Below, in pieces: positions 28,716 to 39,856 of a DNA stretch of 64,000 nucleotides. Under the pieces are notes generated by a model. That model was not told the origin of the DNA. It saw nothing but the letters and a program-made list of their open reading frames with translations, and did not search any database. The DNA is taken from assembly GCF_000196255.1 (NCBI RefSeq), contig NC_006370.1, positions 3,733,411 to 3,797,410 of the forward strand, in the 5' to 3' direction. This DNA is from Photobacterium profundum SS9 (lineage in GTDB: Bacteria > Pseudomonadota > Gammaproteobacteria > Enterobacterales > Vibrionaceae). A program made the translations under genes and the position numbers. How positions within the stretch are numbered: the first letter of the stretch is position 1; every line of letters begins with the position of its first letter.

Positions 28716-30680
28716 ATGAAATTATCTGCCAAGCCACTGTCATTAGCCATATTGGGTGGTCTACTCATGATGGCTGGTCCTGCTACTGCTGAAACCATTA
28801 AGTTGCGAATTCTAGAAACAACAGACATCCATACGAATATAATGGATTACGACTACTACAAAGACGCACCGACAAAAAAAACGGGGCTTGTTCGTACCGC
28901 AACGTTAGTAAAAGAAGCACAAGCAGAAGCAACTAACAGCGTATTGGTAGATAACGGTGATTTACTGCAAGGTAGTCCAATGGGTGACTACATGGCAGCC
29001 AAAGGGATTAAAGCAGGCGAAGTTCACCCTGTTTATAAGGTGATGAATCAGCTTGGTTATGAAGTGGGTAACTTGGGTAACCACGAATTCAACTACGGTT
29101 TAGACTTCCTAAAAACATCTATTGAAGGGGCTAACTTCCCTTACATCAACTCGAACGTGATTGACCTAAAAACAGGTAAAAACATGTTCACACCATACAT
29201 TATTAAACCTTACATGTTTAAAGATACCGATGGTGTAGAGCACGAAATTAAAGTGGGTTATATCGGCTTTGTTCCGCCTCAAATCCTAATCTGGGATAAG
29301 AAAAACCTAGAAGGTAAAGTTGAAGCGTTAGACATCAAGCAAACTGCTGAAAAATTTGTACCACAAATGAAAGCGGAAGGTGCTGATGTTATTGTTGCGA
29401 TTCCACACTCAGGTGTATCAACCGACCCGTATAAAGTGATGGCTGAAAATTCTGTTTATTACCTCACAGAAGTAAAAGGCATCGATGCGATTGCATTTGG
29501 TCACTCACACGGTGTATTCCCAGGCAAAGAATTTGCCAATGTTCCAAATGCCGATATTGAGAAAGGTACTATCAATGGTGTAGCAGCTGTCATGCCCGGT
29601 CGTTGGGGTGATCACCTTGGTGTTATGGATCTAACACTTAATAAAGAAGGCGATTCTTGGGCTGTTACTAACGCGCAAACAGAAGCTCGTCCAATCTTTG
29701 ATAAATTCGAAGGTAAGCCAATCGTTGAGGCCGATGCAGAGCTAGTAAAAGCTATCAGCGAAGATCATGCAGCAACACGTACATTTGTCAACCAACCGAT
29801 TGGTAAAGCAAGTGATGTGATGTATAGCTTCCTTGCATTAGTACAAGATGATCCAACCGTACAAATCGTTAACTTGGCACAAAAAGATTACGTTGAGCGC
29901 TTTATTCAGGGTGATCCTGATTTAGATGGCACACCAGTACTTTCTGCCGCAGCACCATTCAAGGCGGGCGGTCGAGGTAATGATCCTACAAACTTTACTG
30001 AGGTTGAGTCAGGCCAGTTAACATTCCGTAATGCCGCTGATCTTTACTTATACCCTAATACCCTTGTTGCAATGAAAGTAACGGGGAAAGAAGTGAAGGA
30101 ATGGCTAGAGTGTTCAGCCGGACAATTCAATCAAATTGATCTGACGAGCTCAGCTCAACAAGGCCTTATTAATTGGGATGGCTTCCGTACTTATAACTTC
30201 GATGTAATGGACGGCGTTGAATACGGAATCGATTTATCGCAACCAGCACGTTATGACGGTGACTGTAAGTTAATCAATGCCGATGCAGAGCGTATTACCG
30301 GTTTAACCTTCAATGGTAAGCCAGTTAATCCTAAACAACCGTTTATTATTGCGACAAATAACTACCGTGCTTACAGTGGTAAATTTGCAGGTACAGGTGA
30401 AGACTTCGTTGCTTTCTCTGCACCAGATGAAAACCGTACCGTTGTTGCCGATTACATCAGCCGCGTAAGTAAAGAAGAAGGTCAGGTTGTACCAAGTGCT
30501 GATAATAACTGGTACTTCACACCGCTGAAGAGTGATAAAAAATTAAACATCACTTTTGAAACATCACCAAGTGAAAAAGCCGCAGCGTTTATCAAAGAAA
30601 AAGGTCAATATCCAATGAAAAAAGTGGATACAGACAAAGTGGGCTTTGCGGTTTACCAGTTAGATCTTCAAGCTAAATAA
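28716..30680 (+). CDS. cpdB: Periplasmic 2',3'-cyclic-nucleotide 2'-phosphodiesterase / 3'-nucleotidase
   Basis: Hydrolyses cyclic and 3'-nucleotides in the periplasm to salvage nucleosides and phosphate. 654 residues from ATG 28716, six bases after GGAGA; an in-frame ATG at 28692 lacks a ribosome-binding site and would precede the signal peptide. A signal peptide ([20 protein letters not shown], cut near ATA-ET) leads into a metallophosphoesterase domain with [15 protein letters not shown] (about 78), GNHEFNYG (about 120) and GHSHGVF (about 261). A C-terminal 5'-nucleotidase domain ([14 protein letters not shown]) follows. Unlinked in function to the neighbouring cys genes. Confidence 0.94.
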   Translation: MKLSAKPLSLAILGGLLMMAGPATAETIKLRILETTDIHTNIMDYDYYKDAPTKKTGLVRTATLVKEAQAEATNSVLVDNGDLLQGSPMGDYMAAKGIKAGEVHPVYKVMNQLGYEVGNLGNHEFNYGLDFLKTSIEGANFPYINSNVIDLKTGKNMFTPYIIKPYMFKDTDGVEHEIKVGYIGFVPPQILIWDKKNLEGKVEALDIKQTAEKFVPQMKAEGADVIVAIPHSGVSTDPYKVMAENSVYYLTEVKGIDAIAFGHSHGVFPGKEFANVPNADIEKGTINGVAAVMPGRWGDHLGVMDLTLNKEGDSWAVTNAQTEARPIFDKFEGKPIVEADAELVKAISEDHAATRTFVNQPIGKASDVMYSFLALVQDDPTVQIVNLAQKDYVERFIQGDPDLDGTPVLSAAAPFKAGGRGNDPTNFTEVESGQLTFRNAADLYLYPNTLVAMKVTGKEVKEWLECSAGQFNQIDLTSSAQQGLINWDGFRTYNFDVMDGVEYGIDLSQPARYDGDCKLINADAERITGLTFNGKPVNPKQPFIIATNNYRAYSGKFAGTGEDFVAFSAPDENRTVVADYISRVSKEEGQVVPSADNNWYFTPLKSDKKLNITFETSPSEKAAAFIKEKGQYPMKKVDTDKVGFAVYQLDLQAK

Positions 30681-30712
30681 GCATTCATTCATCATAAAAT
30701 GAAGATATAGAT

Positions 30713-30736
30713 ATACCGCGGCTTAGGCTGCGGTAT
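30713..30736 (+). terminator. Terminator after cpdB
   Basis: Stem ATACCGC / GCGGTAT with further pairing inside, followed by seven T. Confidence 0.9.
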
Positions 30737-30780
30737 TTTTTTGCTATGATGCTTAAAAAGCAAAACGAATCGATCTTAAT

Positions 30781-31347
30781 ATGAAAGAAGCACTGGACCA
30801 CTTTTTACAGCAGCTAGGTGCCACCAGCGAACAAGCGCACCACATATCAGAACAGGCGAAGTTATTAGAACTTCCTACTCGTCATATATTACTCAATCAA
30901 GGTGAGTATTCAGAGCATTGCTTCTTTTTACTCGATGGGATTTGTCATGCATGTTATTTAACAGAAGACGGCAATCAGTTCAGCAAAGAGTTTTATTGGG
31001 ATCAAGACGTTTTATTAGGGTTTGAAAGCCTTATAACCCATCAAGCATCACCTTTTTTATTGGAAACATTGTCTGCCTGCCAGCTGCTTTCTTTACCAAT
31101 CCAATTATTGCAGGAATGGCGAGAGCAAAATAACCCTCTCTACATTAAGCTCGTTGAACGCCAGTTAATCTACAAAGAACAGAAAGAGCGTTTTATGTTA
31201 ATGCATACACCTGAAGAGCGCTTCAAACTCTTTAGCGAAAATTTCCCTGCTTTATTAGAACGTATAACAGATTATCAATTGGCGTCTTACCTTGGCATTA
31301 GCCCGATAAGCTTAAGCCGTATAAAAAAGCGTATAAATGAAAAATGA
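30781..31347 (+). CDS. Crp/Fnr-family transcriptional regulator
   Basis: 188 residues. N-terminal cyclic-nucleotide-binding-like beta-roll (HILLNQGEYSEHCFFLLDGICHA ... FYWDQDVLLGFESLI), then a long helix and a compact helix-turn-helix (YQLASYLGISPISLSRIKKRI). Lacks Fnr's N-terminal cysteine cluster and the full cAMP-binding residues of Crp, so ligand and targets are unknown. Similar short regulators are annotated only as Crp/Fnr family. The ATG at 30781 has no strong Shine-Dalgarno. Confidence 0.8.
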   Translation: MKEALDHFLQQLGATSEQAHHISEQAKLLELPTRHILLNQGEYSEHCFFLLDGICHACYLTEDGNQFSKEFYWDQDVLLGFESLITHQASPFLLETLSACQLLSLPIQLLQEWREQNNPLYIKLVERQLIYKEQKERFMLMHTPEERFKLFSENFPALLERITDYQLASYLGISPISLSRIKKRINEK

Positions 31348-31451
31348 TCACAGGGTATATTAACAATTGTTAAGGCGGAGCCGCCACGAAACCATTATCT
31401 TATAGATATCTATCTCGATTACCTAATAGCCTCATTCAGGAGCGAAAACGT

Positions 31452-31904
31452 ATGCAGTGGCAATGCCTTTCTTTCAATCAATTATCAACAGACCAGCTGT
31501 ACGACCTGATTAAACTACGGATCGACATTTTCGTTGTTGAACAAAACTGCCCTTTCCATGATCTCGATAACCTCGACCGAAAAGACGGCACTCATCACTT
31601 ACTTGGTTATAAAAATGATGAATTAGTCGCTTATCTCCGTTTATTACCTGCAGGTACAACTTACGATAATGTCAGTATGGGCCGTGTGGCTACTTCAGGT
31701 TCAGCGCGAGGTACAGGCATTGGGCATCAGTTATTAATACAAGGTCTTGAGCATGCTGAATTGCTTTGGCCAAAGCAAGATATCGATATAGGTGCACAAG
31801 AGCACTTACAAGCTTATTACAAGCAGCATGGTTTCAACGTAATTTCAACCATGTACTTAGAAGATGATATTCCACATGTTGATATGCGTTTAACGAAAAG
31901 CTAA
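31452..31904 (+). CDS. elaA: ElaA-type GNAT N-acetyltransferase
   Basis: 150 residues beginning MQWQCLSFNQLSTDQLYDLIKLR, then IFVVEQNCPFHDLDNLD, typical of the ElaA branch of GNAT acetyltransferases, and the acetyl-CoA-binding stretch MGRVATSGSARGTGIGHQLL. The C-terminal IDIGAQEHLQAYYKQHGF is also conserved. The substrate is not established. CAGGAGCG ends 7 bases before the ATG. It converges on ytfB with a shared terminator. Confidence 0.88.
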   Translation: MQWQCLSFNQLSTDQLYDLIKLRIDIFVVEQNCPFHDLDNLDRKDGTHHLLGYKNDELVAYLRLLPAGTTYDNVSMGRVATSGSARGTGIGHQLLIQGLEHAELLWPKQDIDIGAQEHLQAYYKQHGFNVISTMYLEDDIPHVDMRLTKS

Positions 31905-31946
31905 TCCCACGAATTAAGCATCACTATTTATTTGTATTCCCATATA

Positions 31947-31968
31947 AAAGGTCACCAATGTGACCTTT
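31947..31968. terminator. Bidirectional terminator between elaA and ytfB
   Basis: Perfect 9-base stem AAAGGTCAC / GTGACCTTT with a CAAT loop, A-rich before and T-rich after. Confidence 0.8.
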
Positions 31969-31994
31969 TATACAAAAAGACTTGCGATTATGGG

Positions 31995-32708
31995 CTACTT
32001 CCCACGAGCAAAGCTTCCATCAGAACGACGAAAATACATAATGGATCCAGCACTATTTTCGATCTGCAGCGCATCGAGCTTGCCATCAGGGGTTTGCTTA
32101 TAGCGCAACCATTGCCCTGATTTAATCTGGCTTAATGGCTTACCTTCCCCTTCTATTGCGGCAACTGCATATAAATCCGATAACGGCAGTGACTTTTCGC
32201 GGAAAATATTTGATAGGGTTTCCCCTTTCTGTACTTGGTGCTTCGCCCACTCACTCGAAATAGCACTAGAACTCTTCGACGTCTTTACTGACGCTGGCGG
32301 TGATACAACAACAGCCTTAGGTTTAACGGTATTTAATGGCTGAATATTATTTGTAATGGCACGAACTCGCTGTTCAACAGGCTCTTCAAACTGCGCAGCT
32401 TCTTCGCTTGTTGTCACTTCTTCACTGGTAATGTTTAACGCAATATCTCGTCGAACAGAGGTGTCTTGTTCTCCAATGTCACTATTGAGTTGCTCTGTTG
32501 TTGGAAGTATAAGCAACACCAATACAACAGGAACAAGAACCAATAGTACACGACGGTGTAAAACAGGAAATTTCTGCCACCTCTTTACTAGTGGCGTCTT
32601 TTTCTCTAGTAATGAGGTTTTTACTTTACTGAAATTCACTTTATCAAAAGAAAATTCAGGTAGTTTAAATTCACTTTTCTTCGCTGAACGGCGTTTGGCC
32701 TGTCCCAT
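31995..32708 (-). CDS. ytfB: OapA/YtfB-family cell-envelope protein with LysM-like domain
   Basis: 237 residues from ATG 32708 (MGQAKRRSAKK), preceded by GGGAG at proper spacing; a longer frame to 32741 lacks support. A basic cytoplasmic N-terminus is followed by one membrane helix (RVLLVLVPVVLVLLIL, about residues 65-80), a low-complexity linker, and a C-terminal OapA/LysM-like domain (HQVQKGETLSNIFREKSLPLSDLYAV). In E. coli YtfB has this architecture, acts at the division septum, and is encoded beside fklB, as here. It likely binds peptidoglycan glycans. Confidence 0.85.
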   Translation of the reverse strand: MGQAKRRSAKKSEFKLPEFSFDKVNFSKVKTSLLEKKTPLVKRWQKFPVLHRRVLLVLVPVVLVLLILPTTEQLNSDIGEQDTSVRRDIALNITSEEVTTSEEAAQFEEPVEQRVRAITNNIQPLNTVKPKAVVVSPPASVKTSKSSSAISSEWAKHQVQKGETLSNIFREKSLPLSDLYAVAAIEGEGKPLSQIKSGQWLRYKQTPDGKLDALQIENSAGSIMYFRRSDGSFARGK

Positions 32709-32830
32709 ATACAACACTCCCGTGCTTCTTAAGCTGCACAATCAAGGAATACTAATTCAAACATTTACCCACTGGGGTCGAAACTGTTATCCTTCCTGCT
32801 TTAATTCACTCTACATTAAGAGATGACAAA

Positions 32831-33451
32831 ATGTCTGACGTTAAACTAGACACAGTTGCAACTAAAGCAAGCTACGGTATTGGTCTACAAATGGGCCAAC
32901 AACTAGCACAAAGTGGTCTTGAAGGCCTAAACGTTGCTGCTATTGCAAAAGGTATCGCTACTTCATTAACTGGTGATATGCCAGAAATCGAAGTTGATGA
33001 AATCAACAATGCACTGCGTGAACTTCACACTACTGCTGATGCTGCTCGTCAAGAGCAAGCTAAAGTTGCAGCTGCTGACGGTGAAGCTTTCCTAAAAGAT
33101 AACGCACTACGCTCAGAAGTAACAGTAACTGAATCTGGTCTTCAGTTTGAAGTTCTTGTTGAAGGTAACGGCGAAATCCCAACTTCAGACAAGCAAGTAC
33201 GTGTTCACTACCACGGTGAGCTAACTGACGGTACTGTATTCGATAGCTCTGTAACTCGCGGCCAACCTACTGAGTTCCCTGTAACTGGCGTAATCGCAGG
33301 CTGGGTTGAAGCTCTACAGATGATGCCTGTTGGTTCTAAGTGGAAACTATACATCCCTCAGGATCTTGCATATGGCGAACGTGGCGCAGGAGCTTCTATC
33401 CCTCCATACGCAGCGCTAGTATTCGAAGTTGAATTACTAGACATCCTGTAA
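32831..33451 (+). CDS. fklB: FKBP-type peptidyl-prolyl isomerase FklB (FKBP22)
   Basis: 206 residues, the exact length of E. coli FklB. The N-terminal helical dimerisation part ([20 protein letters not shown]) leads into the C-terminal FKBP domain ([59 protein letters not shown]). There is no signal peptide, so a cytoplasmic prolyl isomerase. Divergent from ytfB. Confidence 0.95.
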   Translation: MSDVKLDTVATKASYGIGLQMGQQLAQSGLEGLNVAAIAKGIATSLTGDMPEIEVDEINNALRELHTTADAARQEQAKVAAADGEAFLKDNALRSEVTVTESGLQFEVLVEGNGEIPTSDKQVRVHYHGELTDGTVFDSSVTRGQPTEFPVTGVIAGWVEALQMMPVGSKWKLYIPQDLAYGERGAGASIPPYAALVFEVELLDIL

Positions 33452-33482
33452 GTTCCCCTCGGTAACTTCCAGTCGATTACAA

Positions 33483-33519
33483 AGAAGACGAGACACTGTT
33501 CACAGTGTTTTGTCTTCTT
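33483..33519 (+). terminator. Terminator after fklB
   Basis: Outer stem AGAAGAC / GTCTTCT with inner stem ACACTG / CAGTGT; followed by TATTCTCC, a weak T-tail. Confidence 0.6.
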
Positions 33520-33627
33520 ATTCTCCCGCTTTGCTTTACCCTTCTAGTAAATCACATTTACTCTATATTAATTATAATTTTTCCACTTTCTCCACTAGGA
33601 TTATGAGAAACCTATCAGGAGAATGAC

Positions 33628-34119
33628 ATGGATAACATTCAAAAAGTAACCCGCCGTTTTTTCAGCTTTACAGCACTTTTCATTCTACTGGTTTCCAGCC
33701 AAGTCAGTATGGCATTTAGCCTTTCTGATATTTTTGGTGGTGGTGATGAAGAACAAGCCTCTGTTGCAACGAATCCTCTTACGGAATTACTCGCTGGACA
33801 GCTTGGCGTTTCACCAGAACAAGCAGCTGGCGGTGCTGGTGCACTTATCTCTATGGCCAGTAGCCAACTTTCAGGCGATCAAGCCACTGAACTTGCCAAT
33901 ATGATTCCCGGCGGTGATGCTCTAACCAGTGCTGTTCCTGCAGGGTTAGGCAGCCTACTAGGTAACACCGAGGGATTAAATCAAGTTTTCTCTGCACTTG
34001 GTATGGATGCCAGCATGGTCAGCCAGTTTATACCTGTTGTTCTACAGTTCGTTGGTGATCAAGGTGCAAGTGCTGGGCTTGTTGAATCTTTAGGTAAAGT
34101 ATGGAGCTCTACAAGTTAA
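33628..34119 (+). CDS. DUF2780-family exported protein
   Basis: 163 residues with an N-terminal signal peptide (FFSFTALFILLVSSQVSMA, cut before FSLSD). The mature part is small-residue rich and helical (LLAGQLGVSPEQAAGGAGALISMA ... GLGSLLGN), matching the DUF2780 (VcgC/VcgE-like) family of Vibrionaceae. Function unknown. An AGGAGAA precedes the ATG at 33628. Stands alone between terminators. Confidence 0.8.
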   Translation: MDNIQKVTRRFFSFTALFILLVSSQVSMAFSLSDIFGGGDEEQASVATNPLTELLAGQLGVSPEQAAGGAGALISMASSQLSGDQATELANMIPGGDALTSAVPAGLGSLLGNTEGLNQVFSALGMDASMVSQFIPVVLQFVGDQGASAGLVESLGKVWSSTS

Positions 34120-34200
34120 TCATATCCCAAAAATTTCACGCCAAGATCATACAAGTAAAATATTTAATCTTGTCATGCACACGTAAAATGATGACATAAA

Positions 34201-34232
34201 AAAAGCCTTATCTACTAATAGGTAAGGCTTTT
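34201..34232. terminator. Bidirectional terminator between the DUF2780 gene and cysH
   Basis: Perfect 10-base stem AAAAGCCTTA / TAAGGCTTTT around a 12-base loop; A-run and T-run on either side serve both convergent transcripts. Confidence 0.85.
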
Positions 34233-34282
34233 TAACTTAAAAAGTGTCAGGACGGGTCAAAGAAAATATTACACATTAACGA

Positions 34283-35044
34283 TTAAATACCAGAGCCATC
34301 CGATTCTGCATCTTCTTCATGTAAACCACACTCTCGCTTTAAACCAAAGAAACGGGTTTCTTCCTCCGTCATTCCAGGCTCCCACTTTTTAGTCGTATGC
34401 GTATCACCCATAGAAAGGTAGCCTTCATCACGAAGAGGATGATAAGGAAGATCATATTGATTCAAGTATTGCTCGATATCATTATCAGTCCAATCAATAA
34501 GAGGCAGGAATTTAAATACGCCGTTTTGAATAGCCAACACTGGCAATGATGCACGAGAACTCGATTGTTCGCGACGTAGCCCTGAAAACCATGCGCTTAC
34601 ATTCAATTCATCTAACGCGCGCCGCATAGGTTCGACTTTATTCAAGCGGTTATATTGTTTAATACCGTCAACCCCTTGTTCCCACAGCTTACCGTGTCGT
34701 GCTTCTTGCCATGCCGAGCTTATTTCAGCACGGTATACATAAAGGTTTAACGATAGGCGGAGAGTCAGCTGATCAATGAATTGATAGGTTTCAGGAAACA
34801 AATACCCCGTGTCCGTTAAAATAACTGGCACTTTAGGGGATTCATTCGTGACCAAGTGCAACATCACAGCAGATTGAATACCAAAACTAGACGCAAGAGC
34901 AAATTCACTACCAAGATTCGCCAGTGCCCAACGTACTCTTTCCTGTGCAGAAAGCGCTTCAAGTTCAGCATTAATCTCAGCCAATTGCAGAATCTGTTCT
35001 ATCTTCGTTTTTTCCAGTAAATCTGCTAATGCATAGTTAGGCAT
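34283..35044 (-). CDS. cysH: Phosphoadenylyl-sulfate (PAPS) reductase
   Basis: Reduces PAPS to sulfite with thioredoxin. 253 residues. PP-loop-related [37 protein letters not shown], and the C-terminal catalytic ECGLH are present. It lacks the paired cysteines that hold an iron-sulfur cluster in APS reductases, so PAPS is the substrate, in line with cysC being present. Overlaps the end of cysI by 8 bases, implying coupled translation. Confidence 0.95.
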   Translation of the reverse strand: MPNYALADLLEKTKIEQILQLAEINAELEALSAQERVRWALANLGSEFALASSFGIQSAVMLHLVTNESPKVPVILTDTGYLFPETYQFIDQLTLRLSLNLYVYRAEISSAWQEARHGKLWEQGVDGIKQYNRLNKVEPMRRALDELNVSAWFSGLRREQSSSRASLPVLAIQNGVFKFLPLIDWTDNDIEQYLNQYDLPYHPLRDEGYLSMGDTHTTKKWEPGMTEEETRFFGLKRECGLHEEDAESDGSGI

Positions 35045-36728
35045 AAAAATCTCTCTTAGATACTAGAACCGGTTCAATAATGCCAGTACGAACAGTAAAA
35101 TCACCAAAGTCTTCACCGTCTTCACGTTCATTAGCCCAGCGACCAACAAGCTGATCAATTTCATCCATGATTTGTGGCACCGTGATATTTTCACGGTACA
35201 TTTTAGGAACGCGTGTACCGTTACGATTCCCACCAAGATGCACGTTATAACGACCAGGGGCTTTACCTACTAAACCGATCTCAGCCAACATGGCACGACC
35301 ACAGCCATTCGCACAGCCAGTTACACGTAAAATGATATTGTCATCTTCCGCAAGCCCATGTTTGGCTAGCACACCTTCAACATCGGTGACGAAATCTGGT
35401 AAAAAACGCTCTGCTTCCGCCATCGCTAACGGGCACGTAGGAAAAGCGACACACGCCATCGAGTTTTTACGCTGCTCACTAACGCCATCATCGATCAAGC
35501 CATGATCGCGGGCGATCTTCTCGATCTTATTCTTATCAGCCGCAGGTACACCTGCCACAATTAAATTTTGATTCGCCGTCATGCGGAAATCACCTTTATG
35601 AATCTTGGCAATTTCAGCAACACCTGTTTTCAGCGGCTTTCCTGGCGTATCTAACAAGCGACCATTTTCGATGAACAACGCTAAATGGTGCTTACCGTCA
35701 ATACCTTCGACCCAGCCAATACGATCACCACGGTCAGTAAATTCATAAGGACGACTCGCTTCAAAGGTGATTCCTGCACGCTTTTCAACTTCCGCCTTAA
35801 AAACATCAACCCCAACACGATCTAAGGTGTATTTAGTTTTCGCATTTTTACGGTTAGAACGATTACCCCAATCGCGTTGTGTCGTGACGACAGCCGCGGC
35901 GACCTCAAGTGTGTTAACCAAAGGAATAAAGCCAAAGTCATCAGCCCGACGTGGATACGTCGTTTTATCACCATGAGTCATGGCTAAACCACCACCAACT
36001 AACACATTAAAGCCGACCAGCTTGCCATTATCAGCAATCGCTATAAAGTTAAGGTCATTGGCATGCACATCAACGTCATTCTGCGGTGGGATCACCACGG
36101 TCGTCTTAAATTTACGGGGTAAGTAATTGCTGCCTAAAATAGGCTCTTCATCACCACCTTCGACCTTTTCACCATCAAGCCAAATTTCAGCATACGCACG
36201 GGTTTTAGGCAGTAAGTGTTCACTAATCTTTTTTGCCCACTCATACGCTTCTTGATGTAATTCAGATTCAATCGGGTTAGTGGTACAAAGAACATTACGG
36301 TTCACGTCTCCAGCAGTCGCAATTGAATCAATACCTATGCTGTTCAGTGTTTGATGCATCAACTTAATATTGGGTTTCAAGACGCCATGAAACTGAAATG
36401 TTTGGCGAGTCGTTAAACGAATACTGCCGTATAAACTGCTTTCTTCAGCAAACTTATCTATTGCCAGCCACTGTGTCGGGGTAATGATGCCACCGGGCAT
36501 ACGCGCACGCAGCATCACATTGTGCAAAGGCTCTAACTTTTGCTTTGCACGTTCAGCACGAATATCACGATCATCTTGTTGATACATGCCATGAAAGCGA
36601 ATTAACTGGAAGTTATCAGCCGTAAAGCCACCAGTAATACGGTCTTGCAGATCATCAGCAATGGTGCCACGTAAGAAATTACTTTCACGTTTTAGGCGTT
36701 CGTTATCTGATAGTTTTTGTTCAGTCAT
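35037..36728 (-). CDS. cysI: Sulfite reductase (NADPH) hemoprotein beta subunit
   Basis: Six-electron reduction of sulfite to sulfide at a siroheme/4Fe-4S centre. 563 residues; the cluster cysteines lie in [15 protein letters not shown] (about 433-439) and [11 protein letters not shown] (about 475-483), the latter bridging the siroheme. Its start overlaps the cysJ stop by one base (TAATG). It depends on siroheme from CysG in the other cluster. Confidence 0.97.
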   Translation of the reverse strand: MTEQKLSDNERLKRESNFLRGTIADDLQDRITGGFTADNFQLIRFHGMYQQDDRDIRAERAKQKLEPLHNVMLRARMPGGIITPTQWLAIDKFAEESSLYGSIRLTTRQTFQFHGVLKPNIKLMHQTLNSIGIDSIATAGDVNRNVLCTTNPIESELHQEAYEWAKKISEHLLPKTRAYAEIWLDGEKVEGGDEEPILGSNYLPRKFKTTVVIPPQNDVDVHANDLNFIAIADNGKLVGFNVLVGGGLAMTHGDKTTYPRRADDFGFIPLVNTLEVAAAVVTTQRDWGNRSNRKNAKTKYTLDRVGVDVFKAEVEKRAGITFEASRPYEFTDRGDRIGWVEGIDGKHHLALFIENGRLLDTPGKPLKTGVAEIAKIHKGDFRMTANQNLIVAGVPAADKNKIEKIARDHGLIDDGVSEQRKNSMACVAFPTCPLAMAEAERFLPDFVTDVEGVLAKHGLAEDDNIILRVTGCANGCGRAMLAEIGLVGKAPGRYNVHLGGNRNGTRVPKMYRENITVPQIMDEIDQLVGRWANEREDGEDFGDFTVRTGIIEPVLVSKRDFYA

Positions 36729-38545
36729 TAGTACACATCCTTTTGATAACGCTTGCTCTTACGTAGCTCATTTAAATATTGTTCAGCCTGCTCACGGCTT
36801 TGCTTCCCTTGCTGTTCAATCACGGTCAGTAACGCGTCGTGTACATCTTTCGCCATATGGTTCATATCACCACAAACATAAACATGCGCACCTTCTTGTA
36901 ACCATTGCCATACCTGCTCGGCATGTTCTAACACACGGTGTTGTACGTATACTTTCTCAACTTGGTCACGACTGAATGCCACATCAAGTTGCTGTACCAC
37001 GCCTGATTTCAGGTACTTTTGCCATTCGACTTGATACAAGAAATCATCAGTAAATGTACGGTCACCAAAGAATAACCAATTTTTGCCTTCAGCTTCTCGG
37101 TTGTCTCGTTCTTGTACAAATGCACGGAAGGGGGCGATACCGGTACCAGGACCAATCATAATGACCGGAGTATTATCATCTGCAGGCAGTTTAAAATTAT
37201 TGTTTTCTTCAACAAAAACTTTCACCGCTGCGCCTTCTTCCAGACGATGAGATAAGAAGCTAGAAGCGCCACCTTGACGGCTTTCTTCACCTTTTTCGAA
37301 TTCAACAACGCCAACAGTTAAGTGAACTTCTTCACCCACCTCTTCCTGACTAGAAGAAATAGAATATAAACGAGGCGTTAAACGACGTAATAAACTAATA
37401 AGTTGTTCAGCACTTAATTGGGTTTTCTTTTCAGCTAACACATCAATGATTTGAGTATTGCCCGAGTATTCACGAAGCTTATTTTTATCTGCTACCAGCT
37501 TTTCTAACTTTTTACTCTCAGAAAGCGCGGCAAATTTAGTCACCAACTGTGGGTTTGCGGAAGTAATTTCATATTGACTGACTAAAGCCGTTACGAGTTG
37601 GATATGTTCACCATCAACATCAATCAGCTCTTCACCGCTTAATCCCACTTTAGCAACAATGGCTAACGCTAATTCAGGATCATTTTCATACCACACGCCT
37701 AGCGCATCACCCGCTTGATAGGTTAAGCCTGAACCTTCTAAATCAATTTCAATATGGCGAACATCTTTACCTGAATGACGACCAGTGATCTTCTGGCTAG
37801 TCAGCAGTGTCGCTTCATATGGATTCTGCTTGGAGTATTGCGACACGGCCTGTTGAGATTGAGTAATAGGCAGCGGCACAACATCGGCATCACCCGTTGA
37901 TAATGTCTCTTTGGCTTTGGCTAACGCCTTCACTCGCCATTCCGCTGCAGGTGCATCATAGTCAACATCACAATCTAAGCGCTCTAACATCGGTTGAGCG
38001 CCAAGCTTGCTTAAGTAACTATCAAAGTCTTTCGCCGTTTGGCAGAAGAACTCATAACTTGAATCACCCAAGCCAATAACGGCATATTGCAGGTTAGGCA
38101 GTTTAGGGGCTTTCTTCGACTGTAAGAATTCATGTAAGTCGATCGCATCATCAGGTGCTTCGCCTTCACCATGGGTAGAAGCAATAAGAATGACATGGGT
38201 TTCTTTCGCGAAGTTTTTACCTTTGTAATCACCAGCTGATACTAACTCAACAGCAATACCCGCAGCAGTCGCCTCTTCCTTTAACGCAATGGCAACCCCT
38301 TTAGCATTACCCGTTTGTGACGCATAGATAATGGTTAATTTACCAGCAGGTTGTGCAGCGGCAACAACGCCGGGCTGTGATACAGATTGAAGATGAGTTG
38401 AAGCCTGAGTTTGACTTAGCCCCCAGAAGTAACCACTTATCCATGCAAGCTGCTGTGGTGATGATTCTGCCGCGGCTTGTTGTAACTGATCTATTTGTTG
38501 ATCATTGAGTGGGCTGGCTACAGCCGATAATTCCTTAAGTAACAT
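36728..38545 (-). CDS. cysJ: Sulfite reductase (NADPH) flavoprotein alpha subunit
   Basis: Passes electrons from NADPH through FAD and FMN to CysI. About 605 residues: N-terminal flavodoxin domain ([37 protein letters not shown]), FAD domain ([20 protein letters not shown]), and NADPH domain ([31 protein letters not shown]). The ATG at 38545 (MLLKELSAV) is chosen; an in-frame ATG seven codons earlier (38566) has no ribosome-binding site, though the SD at the chosen start is also weak, so it stays possible. First gene of cysJIH. Confidence 0.95.
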   Translation of the reverse strand: MLLKELSAVASPLNDQQIDQLQQAAAESSPQQLAWISGYFWGLSQTQASTHLQSVSQPGVVAAAQPAGKLTIIYASQTGNAKGVAIALKEEATAAGIAVELVSAGDYKGKNFAKETHVILIASTHGEGEAPDDAIDLHEFLQSKKAPKLPNLQYAVIGLGDSSYEFFCQTAKDFDSYLSKLGAQPMLERLDCDVDYDAPAAEWRVKALAKAKETLSTGDADVVPLPITQSQQAVSQYSKQNPYEATLLTSQKITGRHSGKDVRHIEIDLEGSGLTYQAGDALGVWYENDPELALAIVAKVGLSGEELIDVDGEHIQLVTALVSQYEITSANPQLVTKFAALSESKKLEKLVADKNKLREYSGNTQIIDVLAEKKTQLSAEQLISLLRRLTPRLYSISSSQEEVGEEVHLTVGVVEFEKGEESRQGGASSFLSHRLEEGAAVKVFVEENNNFKLPADDNTPVIMIGPGTGIAPFRAFVQERDNREAEGKNWLFFGDRTFTDDFLYQVEWQKYLKSGVVQQLDVAFSRDQVEKVYVQHRVLEHAEQVWQWLQEGAHVYVCGDMNHMAKDVHDALLTVIEQQGKQSREQAEQYLNELRKSKRYQKDVY

Positions 38546-38713
38546 GACACGACGTTCCCTATACATTGCGTTATGTTAGATTAGCCACTGAATGAAATAA
38601 CAAGAAAGAATAGATGAGAATGTTTTATAACTTTTAGTTAGGTGCAGGGGTGCGAAGATGCGGCTTAATGGGTTACTAAGCATGCAATATGGCGGATAAG
38701 TAGAAAGAATACG

Positions 38714-38947
38714 TTAGAAAGCGTCGGCAATTCTCACTTGATGAAAACCGACCTCAAACGCACTTTCTGTTGCAGAATCGACATCTTGATAGCATTTTTC
38801 ACTACCAGTATGGTCAGTTAAAGGGACTAATCCGCCACGACGGTGACGAAATTCCACAATCCATCCGTTAGTTTGGATTGACGGCTCGACAACAGCTTCC
38901 ACTAAATCGCTGGTTAAATATAAGCGCTGTAATTCATCTATAGTCAT
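38714..38947 (-). CDS. Conserved hypothetical protein, 77 residues
   Basis: Not assigned to a characterised family. Small acidic soluble protein (MTIDELQRLYLTSDLVEAVVE ... WIVEFRHRRGGLVPLTDHTG ... FEVGFHQVRIADAF) with no membrane segment or cysteine pair. AGGAAAC lies about 7 bases before the ATG, and its codon use matches its neighbours, so it is probably real. It lies between a terminator and cysJ. Confidence 0.7.
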   Translation of the reverse strand: MTIDELQRLYLTSDLVEAVVEPSIQTNGWIVEFRHRRGGLVPLTDHTGSEKCYQDVDSATESAFEVGFHQVRIADAF

Positions 38948-39011
38948 AATCCTGTTTCCTTATGAATGTGTCACTTATTAAAAATGGTACAAAAACAGAG
39001 AAACAGGCAAC

Positions 39012-39040
39012 AAAAAGCCACGAATAATTCGTGGCTTTTT
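39012..39040 (-). terminator. Terminator after the outer-membrane protein gene
   Basis: Stem AAAAAGCCACGAA / TTCGTGGCTTTTT with a 3-base loop, symmetrical A and T runs; on the minus strand it follows the OMP gene. Confidence 0.85.
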
Positions 39041-39063
39041 AATATTCATACAATTAGTCAGGC

Positions 39064-39714
39064 TTAGAAATCTAATTCAACACCAGCAAACCAACCGTCA
39101 AGCTTCACGCTATCGCTGTTTTTAACGCTATCAAAATCGTAATCCATCACGCGGTAACCACCGCGAACGTTTAGATCAAGCGCAACTAAAGGAATAGACC
39201 ACTTAACACCCGCTTGACCATCAACAGTACTGTTGCTGTTGAAGCTACTGAAGTTTAAATCACCAAACACAAATAGTGGCGTCATCGGGATGCCCACTTC
39301 TACGTTACCGTAGATGCTAGGCTGCCACTCATCAAACGTATCATTCTGACCACCAAGAGTAACGTTACCCGATCCGAACTTCGTCATTGTAAGACCAAGA
39401 TCGAATGCAATCGCATCGTTATCTAAGATTTCGTAGTAAGCAGTTAAGTCTGTTTGCTCGAAAGCAACAGCGCCGGTATCGATGTCGTTGTAACGAAGGC
39501 GGAAGTTAGGCACTAATGGAATAAAGTGCTCAAATGCTACGTAAAATGAAGGAGATGTGTCGTCGCTTTTGTCACTATTAGCGCTATTGACTTTCGCATT
39601 AGCAGCCCATACGTCAACGCCGGCTTTAACCCCTAAAAGTGCTGCAGCTTGTGCTGGTACTGCTACAGAAAAAGCCACAGCAGCCGCTACAGCTGTAAGC
39701 ATTAATTTGTTCAT
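39064..39714 (-). CDS. Outer-membrane beta-barrel protein (TIGR04219-like)
   Basis: 216 residues. Signal peptide MNKLMLTAVAAAVAFSVAVP-AQA, then alternating hydrophobic strands (LLGVKAGVDVWAANAKV, PSFYVAFEHFIPLVPNFRLRYND, IYGNVEVGIPMTPLFVFGDLNF) and a C-terminus ending in aromatic F (WFAGVELDF), a typical outer-membrane assembly signal. It resembles the TIGR04219 small barrel family of Vibrionaceae; function unknown. An AGACTC element and a GAGCGGAG sequence precede the ATG. Confidence 0.82.
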   Translation of the reverse strand: MNKLMLTAVAAAVAFSVAVPAQAAALLGVKAGVDVWAANAKVNSANSDKSDDTSPSFYVAFEHFIPLVPNFRLRYNDIDTGAVAFEQTDLTAYYEILDNDAIAFDLGLTMTKFGSGNVTLGGQNDTFDEWQPSIYGNVEVGIPMTPLFVFGDLNFSSFNSNSTVDGQAGVKWSIPLVALDLNVRGGYRVMDYDFDSVKNSDSVKLDGWFAGVELDF

Positions 39715-39856
39715 TCGAGTCTCCGCTCTTATAAGTATTTTAAAAAATCGGCAAGACTATAGCAGAAGCTGTACAAGAAAACCGCACTTCATTCGCTTTG
39801 CTGAATTATTGAGCCAAAAAATACTTATTGTTGCTATACAAATTAACGCGATACCG